Part shown: one piece after another, positions 8,353-14,505 of the stretch
Layout of the letters: each line of letters starts with the position of its first letter
Position numbering within the stretch: the first letter of the stretch is position 1
Source: Planktomarina sp.
GTDB lineage: Bacteria > Pseudomonadota > Alphaproteobacteria > Rhodobacterales > Rhodobacteraceae
Length of the DNA stretch: 14,505 nt
Assembly: GCA_002698165.1 (NCBI GenBank)
Contig: NZVF01000030.1
Span: 9,697 to 24,201 of the forward strand
Reading direction: 5' to 3'
Made by a program: the position numbers and the translations under genes
Notes under the pieces: generated by a model
The model's database searches: none
Seen by the model: the letters and a program-made list of their open reading frames with translations, nothing else
What the model was told of the DNA's origin: nothing

Positions 8353-8395
8353 TTAATCCCCAACGCGGGGAATTTTTAAGGGGATTAATCCCCAA
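8353..8395. repeat. Nested direct/inverted repeat around the ATPase stop codon
   Basis: TTAATCCCCAA occurs twice, at 8353-8363 and 8385-8395, exactly 32 bases apart. The second copy sits in a perfect 14-base palindrome, GGGGATTAATCCCC (8380-8393), that contains the ATPase stop codon. Consequently TTAATCCCC (8353-8361) can also pair with GGGGATTAA (8380-8388), and CCCC/GGGG at 8358-8370 forms a small inner hairpin. Several mutually exclusive RNA folds are possible. Confidence 0.65.
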
Positions 8396-9434
8396 TTCGC
8401 GCACCTGTTTTAATATCAAACAGATGGCAAATTTCTTTAGGTACAGAAATGGAAACCATGTCACCAATTTTTGCCCGATAATCTTTATGTGCTTTAGCCG
8501 ACACTAATTCATTGTTCACTCGCACTGTGACCATTGTTGCGTCCCCCAAAAGCTCGATTGTGTAGACAGCGGCATTTATTTCGCCACCCTTCTTTACAAT
8601 ACTCGCATCTTCCGCCCGAAAACCAAGCTGCACAGCTTGATTCGGAATATTGAAGCCTGCAACTTTTAGGTCACCACCAATAAATTTTTTATCAATCAAA
8701 TCTCCTCTGACCAGATTCATCGCCGGTGCACCAATAAAACTTGCCACAAATGCATTAGCCGGTTGGTCATAAATTTCCGTTGGACTTCCAACCTGCTGGA
8801 CCACGCCGTCCTTCATCACTACCACTCGGTCGGCAAGAGTCATCGCCTCTATCTGATCGTGCGTCACGTATATCGTAGTTACCTTAAGTTCATGGCTTAG
8901 GTTTTTAATTTGCGCACGGGTTGAAACGCGAAGTTTTGCATCAAGGTTCGAAAGTGGTTCATCCATAAGAAATACGTTGGGTTCTCTAACGATTGCTCGG
9001 GCAAGTGCTACCCTTTGTCTTTGTCCACCCGAAAGCTCAGCTGGCTTTCTATGTAAAAATTCATGTAACTCGACCATAGAGGATGCACGCATCACGCGAC
9101 TTTTATGCTCAATTTCTGGGATTTTTCTAACTTTAAGAGGAAACCGGATATTTTCATATACATTCATATTTGGGTAAAGAGCGTAAGATTGGAAAACCAT
9201 AGCCACGTTTCTGTCTTTTGGGTCTAGGTCATTAATCCGAACGCCATCTATAAATATATCACCCTCTGTTACCTCTTCAAGCCCTGCAATCATTCGCATC
9301 GTCGTTGTTTTTCCGCACCCAGAGGGCCCCAAAAGAACGAGGAACTCTTCATCTGCGACCGTAAGGTTAAAATTCTCCACTCCAACAAACGAACCCCATC
9401 GCTTTGACAAATTTTGAAGCTTAATCTCGGCCAT
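8385..9434 (-). CDS. Sugar-type ABC transporter ATPase (MalK/UgpC-like)
   Basis: A 349-residue ATPase of the MalK/UgpC/MsmK group, the energy-coupling subunit of the importer. In order it has Walker A GPSGCGKTT (36-44), the Q-loop VFQSYALYPNM, the ABC signature LSGGQRQRVALARAI, Walker B FLMDEPLSNLDAKLR, the H-loop YVTHDQIEAMTLADR, and a C-terminal TOBE/regulatory domain beginning near the FIGAPAMN motif. It is the first gene of the minus-strand operon; many related operons place the binding protein first. AGGGA lies six bases before the ATG, and the LacI-type palindrome lies 31 bases upstream. The C-terminal RIGD-stop overlaps a perfect palindrome (8380-8393). Confidence 0.95.
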   Translation of the reverse strand: MAEIKLQNLSKRWGSFVGVENFNLTVADEEFLVLLGPSGCGKTTTMRMIAGLEEVTEGDIFIDGVRINDLDPKDRNVAMVFQSYALYPNMNVYENIRFPLKVRKIPEIEHKSRVMRASSMVELHEFLHRKPAELSGGQRQRVALARAIVREPNVFLMDEPLSNLDAKLRVSTRAQIKNLSHELKVTTIYVTHDQIEAMTLADRVVVMKDGVVQQVGSPTEIYDQPANAFVASFIGAPAMNLVRGDLIDKKFIGGDLKVAGFNIPNQAVQLGFRAEDASIVKKGGEINAAVYTIELLGDATMVTVRVNNELVSAKAHKDYRAKIGDMVSISVPKEICHLFDIKTGARIGD

Positions 9435-9464
9435 TAAAGTTCCCTAAAAAGAACAGAATCTAAT

Positions 9465-9480
9465 TTGCATACGCTTGCAA
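9465..9480. promoter_or_regulatory. Putative LacI-family operator
   Basis: TTGCATACGCTTGCAA is an imperfect palindrome with central CG and perfect TTGCA/TGCAA arms (12 of 16 positions symmetric), extended by one T/A pair on each side. This is the shape of LacI-family operators (ideal form TTGCAAGCGCTTGCAA). It lies between the divergent arms, 31 bases before the ATPase start and about 100 before the plus-strand gene, so one regulator could control both directions. A LacI-family gene is present in the operon. I did not find a convincing second copy. Confidence 0.6.
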
Positions 9481-9581
9481 AAAAAACTACTACTTGGCAA
9501 GCAATTCCTTTCAATAAAAACTCACAAATGAAAGCTTAAAAATCTGAGCTTACCACTTTGAACAGAAATGAGAAACTTTAC

Positions 9582-10583
9582 ATGTCGGAATTTCAATCCG
9601 AAAAGAGGCTCGTCAGGGATTATTATGAAGCCCTAGACACAGCTAATTATGCAGAAATAACTGATGTTTTATTGAAATTTACAGCTAAAGATTATGCCTG
9701 GCGTGCTTTTCATCCTTTTGGTCTCATGACAGACATTGAAGCTATTAGCGACACTTTCTGGAGACCCTTTCGACGCTCCATCCAGCATTTACAACGCCGA
9801 ATGGATGTATTTTTTGCTGGCAATAATTTTATAGACGATGGAGAATCAGTGTGGGTATGCTCCATGGGACACCTCATGGGTCTTTTTGATAAAGCTTGGT
9901 TAGGCATTCAGCCCACCAACAAAATTATATTGCTCCGATATGCGGAATTTCACAAAATTGAGAATGGTAAAATTGCGGAAACCGCATTCTATTTTGATAT
10001 CCCTCATCTGATGATCCAAGCGGGTTACAAGCCATTTAAAAATCCTACCGGAAAACATTTAGTACAACCAGGACCCGCGACACACGATGGTCTGTTGTTT
10101 GAAGATGCACCTCAAAAAGACAGTCAAAAAACTATGGATGCAATGCACGCTATGATCAGCGACCTTGGAACATGGCAACTTGGGCTGCCTTTGGAAGAGG
10201 AATTAAAGCGAACATGGCATAATGATATGCTTTGGTGGGGACCAGCAGGTATTGGTTCTTCTTACACTATCGAAAGATATGCCAAACAGCATTCAGGGCC
10301 TTTTCGCGCGGCTATGAGTGATCGCTCATCAACGGGGCATATCGCTCGCATTGCCGAAGGTCACTACAGTGGGTTTTTTGGATGGCCAAATTTCACAGCA
10401 AAACCAACTGGTGGTTTTATGGGTTTACCACCAAGCAATAAATCCTGCGAATTCAGAGTAATCGATATTTATCGACGCGAAGGCAATAAATTGAAAGAAA
10501 ATTGGGTGTTTATTGATCTTCTTCATTTCTTCAAACAATTAAATGTCGATATTTTAAATAACTTAGAGAATTCTAAAAAATGA
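9582..10583 (+). CDS. Tandem SnoaL-like protein, divergent arm
   Basis: A 333-residue two-domain SnoaL-like/NTF2-fold protein, paralogous to 2205-3260. N-domain: HPFG (44-47), WLGIQPTNK (106-114), R119, ENGKI (127-131), D139 in FDIPHLMIQAG. Linker: PGPATHDG (163-170). C-domain: WWGPAGIG (218-225), PFRAAMSDR (240-248), PPSNK (283-287), R292, ENW (306-308), D312, KQLNVDI (318-324). The frame is open to a TTG at 9558, but the ATG at 9582 is preferred: GAGAA lies about eight bases upstream and the paralogue begins at a similar point. It overlaps the amidohydrolase gene as ATGA. Both share the divergent control region with the transporter operon, so it probably acts on the same imported compound. 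The reaction is not predictable from sequence alone. Confidence 0.86.
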   Translation: MSEFQSEKRLVRDYYEALDTANYAEITDVLLKFTAKDYAWRAFHPFGLMTDIEAISDTFWRPFRRSIQHLQRRMDVFFAGNNFIDDGESVWVCSMGHLMGLFDKAWLGIQPTNKIILLRYAEFHKIENGKIAETAFYFDIPHLMIQAGYKPFKNPTGKHLVQPGPATHDGLLFEDAPQKDSQKTMDAMHAMISDLGTWQLGLPLEEELKRTWHNDMLWWGPAGIGSSYTIERYAKQHSGPFRAAMSDRSSTGHIARIAEGHYSGFFGWPNFTAKPTGGFMGLPPSNKSCEFRVIDIYRREGNKLKENWVFIDLLHFFKQLNVDILNNLENSKK

Positions 10584-11458
10584 AAATATTAGATGCTCAT
10601 CATCATTTGTGGAATTTGTCAGCAGTAGAATATCCGTGGCTCAATGCTAAAGACCAAAAACGCTTTTTTGGTGACCCTTCACCAATCCAACGTGATTACT
10701 TAATAGACGAATTTAGACATGACGCTGAAAAGCAAGAGGTTGTAGGTTCTGTTCACATTCAAGTTGGAGCAAAAAACCCTCTGGACGAAGCCATTTGGGT
10801 TCATTCAGTCTCACAAGAAAACCCAGATTGGCCCATGGTACAGGTAGCGTTCTGTGATTTAACGGCGCCAAGCCTATCGGATGATATTGAAAAATATTTA
10901 AGCATTCCAACAGTTCGCGGAGTACGACAAATAATAGGACGTGCTCCAGAAGAAGACAATGAAACTGGCACGAACGACCTTTTGAAATCAGACGCCCTGT
11001 TGGCAGGACTCAAGTTAATAGGTTCGAAAGGACTATCTTTCGATCTTCAGCTTATTCCTGAGCTAATCCCAGCCACATGCGAAATTCTTCAAGATGTGCC
11101 AAATACAAAAGTTGCACTGTGCCACGCTGGCTCCCCACATGACCGTAGTGTTTCTGGATTGAAGGATTTTTCTAGATCAATAGCAGGCTTGGCTAACTTA
11201 AAAAATGTTACATGTAAACTTTCAGGCCTTGGCATGTTTGACCACAATTGGACGCCCAAAAGTATCACACCGATAGTTGATACTTGTTTAAATCAGTTCG
11301 GGGAAAATCGATGTATGTTTGGTTCTAATTTTCCAGTTGATAGTCTTTATTCAAATTACAGCAAGTTGGTAAAATCCTACAAGGATATAATTCCAGATGA
11401 CTGCCATTTATCAGTTTTTTACAGTGTAGCGAAACATTTTTATTTTGACAAAGTGTAG
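10580..11458 (+). CDS. Amidohydrolase_2 family metal-dependent hydrolase (lactonase-like)
   Basis: A 292-residue TIM-barrel hydrolase of the amidohydrolase_2 family, the group containing L-fuconolactonase-type sugar lactonases and the 2-pyrone-4,6-dicarboxylate hydrolase LigI. It has the N-terminal metal-binding HxH (H7/H9 in DAHHHLW), a QLIPE strand (157-161), H182 in CHAG, SGLGMF (215-220) and the catalytic Asp D254 in MFGSNFPVD (246-254). Length is normal. The C-terminal segment YSVAKHFYF corresponds to the usual N-A-x-x-F-Y ending but with Ser-Val in place of Asn, a small deviation. It starts with an ATGA overlap and ends the plus-strand arm. A lactonase role downstream of the SDR or the HisD-like enzyme is the simplest proposal; decarboxylase activity, also known in this superfamily, is possible. 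Confidence 0.88.
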   Translation: MKILDAHHHLWNLSAVEYPWLNAKDQKRFFGDPSPIQRDYLIDEFRHDAEKQEVVGSVHIQVGAKNPLDEAIWVHSVSQENPDWPMVQVAFCDLTAPSLSDDIEKYLSIPTVRGVRQIIGRAPEEDNETGTNDLLKSDALLAGLKLIGSKGLSFDLQLIPELIPATCEILQDVPNTKVALCHAGSPHDRSVSGLKDFSRSIAGLANLKNVTCKLSGLGMFDHNWTPKSITPIVDTCLNQFGENRCMFGSNFPVDSLYSNYSKLVKSYKDIIPDDCHLSVFYSVAKHFYFDKV

Positions 11459-11532
11459 AATATGTCAAACTACCAATGGCGTTAAACCCAAGCTATTATT
11501 TAATAAAAGTCTTAAAGATTGCAAAAACGCTC

Positions 11533-12678
11533 TCAGAAAAACCGCTCGTTTTTCACTAGAATGTCTTTGATGGTGTCAATGGCACGTTGAATTCTATCAA
11601 TCGGTTCGACACCGATCGACATCCGCAAATAACCCTTTGTGCTTTCGCCATAAGCGGAACCGGGCACCAAAGCAACATTATGATCATTTAAAAGATGTTC
11701 CGCGAGATCATAGGTATCCTCAAAATAATCACTTAAATTAATAAGGATGTAGAACGTTGATGAACCCTTAGCATATTTAATATTAGCTTGATCAAGCCTA
11801 TCCAAAACTTCTTGCCTTTTCAATTCAATGCTCTGAGCTTGTGGAACAGTAACCGCTCTAATTTTGTCAAAATATTTAGCAAGATAAAGTTGCAAAACTG
11901 TGGGTGCACAAGTAATTAAATGTTGGTTCAGAGTTAACATCTGGTCGATTATACTTTTATTAGCCATTACAAAGCCAATTCGCCATCCAGACAACCCCAT
12001 TGACTTTGAGAGAGAGTTTACCACGATGACATTATCTAATTCAGGTTGTATCGATACGCCTGAGGTAAAGCCATCATTGGCAACAAAATCAGAGTAAGCC
12101 TCATCTATGAGGACTGTTATGTTTCTGTGCCGACATGTTTCAACCAGAGATAGAATTTCTTTTGAACTGTAAACCGTACCAGCAGGATTGTTTGGGCTAT
12201 TTAAAATAACCAGCTTTACCTTTTTAGATAGAAATGCATCTACGTCATTAAGGTTAAAATTTATGGGGACAAATTTAATTTTTGCGCCTGCTAATGTAGC
12301 TTGGTGTTCATAGCTGAGCCATGCGGGCTCAAAAGCAAGCACCTCATCTCCAGGATCCAGAACTGTCATCATAGTCATGAACACCAGTATTTTTGAACCT
12401 GCAGAAATTAGGATATTATCTTTTTGGCAAAGGCTTCCTGAATAAGTCGAGTTGTAATACTCAACAATTTTTTGACGCAGCGCAGGAAGACCTCGACTAT
12501 CTGTGTAATGGAACCCGCGCTCCATATCTATTTCATCAAAAGACACTTGAGGAAAATCAAAAAAGGCCTCGCCAAGGGAAAGCGTAATGACATCGTCACC
12601 AGTACGCTTTTTTTCATACACTAGCTCATTAAATTTAATGGAAATAGCTTCAGAGATTTGGCGACTTCGTTCACTCAA
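11533..12678 (-). CDS. PLP-dependent class I/II aminotransferase
   Basis: A 381-residue fold-type I aminotransferase (aspartate aminotransferase superfamily, class I/II). Key residues are visible: NNPAG (163-167), D192 and Y195 (IDEAYSDF), the PLP-binding lysine K225 in SLSKSMGLSGWRIG, R233, and the carboxylate-binding R352 in YLRMSIG. It starts at TTG (12678) with AAGAG about six bases upstream; there is a stop upstream in frame and the next ATG is near residue 52, so TTG is the only start that preserves the normal N-terminus. It is convergent with the amidohydrolase and divergent from pseI. It is not the DegT-type aminotransferase (PseC) of pseudaminic acid synthesis. Its amino donor/acceptor and any link to either neighbouring system are unknown. 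Confidence 0.9.
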   Translation of the reverse strand: MSERSRQISEAISIKFNELVYEKKRTGDDVITLSLGEAFFDFPQVSFDEIDMERGFHYTDSRGLPALRQKIVEYYNSTYSGSLCQKDNILISAGSKILVFMTMMTVLDPGDEVLAFEPAWLSYEHQATLAGAKIKFVPINFNLNDVDAFLSKKVKLVILNSPNNPAGTVYSSKEILSLVETCRHRNITVLIDEAYSDFVANDGFTSGVSIQPELDNVIVVNSLSKSMGLSGWRIGFVMANKSIIDQMLTLNQHLITCAPTVLQLYLAKYFDKIRAVTVPQAQSIELKRQEVLDRLDQANIKYAKGSSTFYILINLSDYFEDTYDLAEHLLNDHNVALVPGSAYGESTKGYLRMSIGVEPIDRIQRAIDTIKDILVKNERFF

Positions 12679-13166
12679 CGGAAACTCTTTCTTTAAAAAA
12701 AATCGAGACTAATAAATAGCATTAGTGTAAAATGATGTCTATCAAATTACAGCGCTCATAAATTAAAATTGCACTTTCAATTTATGTGAAATTATACTAT
12801 TATTGAACAGTAATATGTCAGCATCAAAGAGATGCATTTTGTCTTCTAGTAGAACACCGTTATCATAAACGGGGAGGTCATTTGTTAGCATCAAACCATA
12901 CAATTGGACAAAATATTCCTGAGAGGGAACGTTACCAATTTAAAAATAAAGAATATCAATTTCCCACAGCTCCTCACAACATCTTTGTTAAAAAATCAGT
13001 TTTGTATTTTGTCCAAGGACAGTCGAAAAAACAAAAATTTTGAAATTTTGCTATGATCAGACAGTTTCTTAATCATGGCTATATTTAGAGAAAGTAAATC
13101 CACAATTAGGCATTTTGATACTCGCATCATTAAGCCTATTCTTAAAAATTTACTCAAGAGATAAAA
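12679..13166. other. 488-base AT-rich divergent intergenic region
   Basis: Lies between the aminotransferase and pseI starts and must hold both promoters. It is rich in A/T runs. An open minus-strand frame at 12763-12891 encodes 42 residues (MLTNDLPVYDNG..., ending LKVQF) without a ribosome site; the frame continues open to about 12945 without another ATG, so it may be a remnant of a decayed gene or chance. No RNA gene, repeat array or mobile element was recognised. Confidence 0.6.
13049..13057 (+). promoter_or_regulatory. Possible extended -10 promoter for pseI
   Basis: TGCTATGAT fits an extended -10 element (TGn followed by TATGAT, one mismatch to TATAAT) about 110 bases before the pseI ATG. 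There is no good -35 box at 17 bases (AAACAA), as is often the case for extended -10 promoters. In AT-rich sequence this could be chance. Confidence 0.3.
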
Positions 13167-14219
13167 ATGACGATATCGATAGGCAATAGAAAACTTGGAA
13201 AGGGCTCGCCCGTACTGATAGTAGCAGAAATATCAGCAAATCATGACGGTGATTTGCAACAGGCATTAAATTTAGTCAGACAGGCAAAAGCTGCTGGCGC
13301 AGATGCAATAAAGCTTCAAACCTATACTGCTGATACAATTACTTTGAAATGTGAAAAGCCTGATTTTAAAATACCAAAAACATCGCCTTGGGCCTCTTAT
13401 AAAACATTGTGGGATTTGTATAACGTCGCCTACACACCTTGGGAATGGCATGCCCAGATTTTCGAGGAGGCCAATAACAACGAACTACTTTTCTTTTCGA
13501 GCCCATTTGACCACAGTGCAGTTGATTTCCTAGAAGGTTTTGACGTTTGCGCTTACAAGGTTGCTTCACCAGAAATCAACGATGTTAATTTGCTAAAGAG
13601 GATAGCAAAGACCAAAAAACCAGTCATTGTTTCAACAGGAATTGCACGTAAAGAGGATATCGATCTCGCAGTTTCTGTTCTTCAATCAGAAGGGGTGGAA
13701 ATTATATTGTTAAAATGTACAACAGCATATCCAACACCTATCGAGGAAATGGGTTTGTTGAGTATACCAATGATGCGGGATGATTACGCTTTAGATGTTG
13801 GTTTATCTGATCATAGTCTCGGCTTTGTGGCACCTGTTGTTGCTACAACATTAGGTGCAGTTTTAATTGAGAAACATATAAAACCGGATCATAATAGTGA
13901 TTCAGTCGATGGAAATTTTTCTTTGGCCAGCAATGAGTTTAGATTGATGTGCGAGGGTGTCCGCGAAGCAGAGGCAGCGCTTGGCTTGCCAAGCTACGAC
14001 TTACCTCAAAGTGTGATGGATAATTATAGTGGTGGCCGTTCTCTTTATGTAGCAAAAAATATAAAAAAAGGTGAAATTTTAACCAACAAAAATATTAGAT
14101 CAGTCCGGCCAGGGTTTGGCTTACATACAAAATACTTTGATGATATTATTGGCACGAAAGCTAATAAAGATCTTAGCCTTGGTGACCGTCTTGATTGGTC
14201 CTGCATAGATAAGTCATGA
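13167..14219 (+). CDS. pseI: Pseudaminic acid synthase (NeuB family)
   Basis: A 350-residue nonulosonic acid synthase that would condense phosphoenolpyruvate with a 6-deoxy-2,4-diacetamido hexose to form pseudaminic acid in the cytoplasm. The NeuB-type TIM barrel shows AEISANHDG (20-28), KLQTYTADT (49-57), the PseI-like LWDLYNVAYTPWEWH (81-95), SSPFD (111-115), KCTTAYPTP (183-191), GLSDHS (212-217) and IEKH (234-237). The C-terminal antifreeze-like SAF domain spans about 290-349 (GRSLYVAKNIKKGE). The long aromatic LWDLY...TPWEW insertion favours PseI over the sialic (NeuB) or legionaminic (LegI) synthases. Start supported by AAGAG seven bases upstream. Followed with an ATGA overlap by a PseG-like gene, which supports the pseudaminic assignment. 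Confidence 0.9.
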   Translation: MTISIGNRKLGKGSPVLIVAEISANHDGDLQQALNLVRQAKAAGADAIKLQTYTADTITLKCEKPDFKIPKTSPWASYKTLWDLYNVAYTPWEWHAQIFEEANNNELLFFSSPFDHSAVDFLEGFDVCAYKVASPEINDVNLLKRIAKTKKPVIVSTGIARKEDIDLAVSVLQSEGVEIILLKCTTAYPTPIEEMGLLSIPMMRDDYALDVGLSDHSLGFVAPVVATTLGAVLIEKHIKPDHNSDSVDGNFSLASNEFRLMCEGVREAEAALGLPSYDLPQSVMDNYSGGRSLYVAKNIKKGEILTNKNIRSVRPGFGLHTKYFDDIIGTKANKDLSLGDRLDWSCIDKS

Positions 14220-14505
14220 CCCGAGTCTCAATTGTTTACGAAGCAAACGAGAAGGTTGGGTTTGGTCACTTCAATAGGTGCAGAAATCTCTGTCATTATT
14301 TAAACAAATCGCAGATGAATGCCTGCATGGTAGACTTGAAATCTTTGCAATCTTGGACAGATTTTTCCGATCAAATTGTCATAATAGACGTTAGCCTTAC
14401 AACAAAAATTAACCTTGATGAAAATTTCAAAACAGCAAGATTGCTAATTGGCCTCGATTGGTTCCAAAAACAGAAAGTAGACATTAATATTGTCGCTTTT
14501 GCCCA
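14216..14505 (+). CDS. pseG: PseG-like UDP-sugar hydrolase, 3' end cut by window
   Basis: Ninety-six codons are visible before the window ends. Residues 13-29 (KVGFGHFNRCRNLCHYL) match the N-terminal GxGHxxRC nucleotide-sugar-binding loop of PseG, the glycosyltransferase-B-like hydrolase that removes UDP to give the free 2,4-diacetamido sugar used by PseI. Later, VIIDVSL and LIGLDWF resemble the early strands of that fold, although the family's usual second-strand motif is not obvious. It begins with an ATGA overlap on pseI, so the two are co-translated and probably act in consecutive steps. The identity rests on the first loop and the neighbour; other GT-B nucleotide-sugar enzymes share that loop. 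Confidence 0.7.
   Translation, partial: MTRVSIVYEANEKVGFGHFNRCRNLCHYLNKSQMNACMVDLKSLQSWTDFSDQIVIIDVSLTTKINLDENFKTARLLIGLDWFQKQKVDINIVAFA

Noticed and set aside
9491..9506. Second LacI-type operator near TTGGCAAGCAA
   Set aside because: Only a half-site-like sequence with an odd-length CTTGGCAAG palindrome; lacks the central CG symmetry of the site at 9465-9480.
11459..11532. Terminator between the convergent amidohydrolase and aminotransferase genes
   Set aside because: Only a weak AT pairing around TTATTTAATAA and a distant GCGTT/AACGC pair; no stable stem followed by a T-run on either strand.
12763..12891. Forty-two-residue minus-strand ORF as a real small gene
   Set aside because: No ribosome-binding site, no recognised family, AT-rich context; kept only as a possible remnant in the intergenic entry.

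Overview
The window is AT-rich (about 40% GC by eye), densely packed bacterial DNA. Tightly overlapping genes, a CUT1-type sugar ABC transporter and protein sequences that read like those of marine Alphaproteobacteria (Rhodobacterales-like) suggest a marine alphaproteobacterium. This placement is inference from protein style, because no rRNA or marker gene is present.

Region 1 (1-9434, minus strand) is one long catabolic operon read right to left: ABC ATPase, solute-binding protein, two permeases, a SnoaL-like protein, a HisD-family dehydrogenase, a tandem SnoaL-like protein, an SDR dehydrogenase, a LacI-type regulator, and a further SnoaL-like protein cut by the window start. From the first permease onward every junction is a 1-4 base stop/start overlap. 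The two wider gaps, on either side of the solute-binding protein gene, hold RNA hairpins that could set the dose of that protein.

Region 2 (9435-11458) contains a 150-base divergent control region with a LacI-type operator palindrome, then a plus-strand pair: a second tandem SnoaL-like protein and an amidohydrolase_2 (lactonase-like) enzyme. The palindrome, the regulator encoded in the operon and the shared SnoaL-like proteins tie both arms into one regulon.

A plausible job for regions 1-2 is import and oxidation of a polyhydroxylated or sugar-like compound. The SDR and the HisD-like enzyme would oxidise alcohols, the amidohydrolase would open a lactone, and the six SnoaL-like domains in four proteins would catalyse unknown enol/aldol-type or hydration steps. 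The substrate cannot be read from the sequence. The pathway as a whole is the best candidate here for something undescribed.

Region 3 (11533-14505) is a different theme: a class I PLP aminotransferase (minus strand), a 488-base AT-rich gap, then pseudaminic acid synthase (PseI) and the start of a PseG-like UDP-sugar hydrolase. This is the edge of a surface nonulosonic-acid (flagellin or polysaccharide glycosylation) locus. No tRNA, rRNA, CRISPR array, insertion sequence or transposase was seen.
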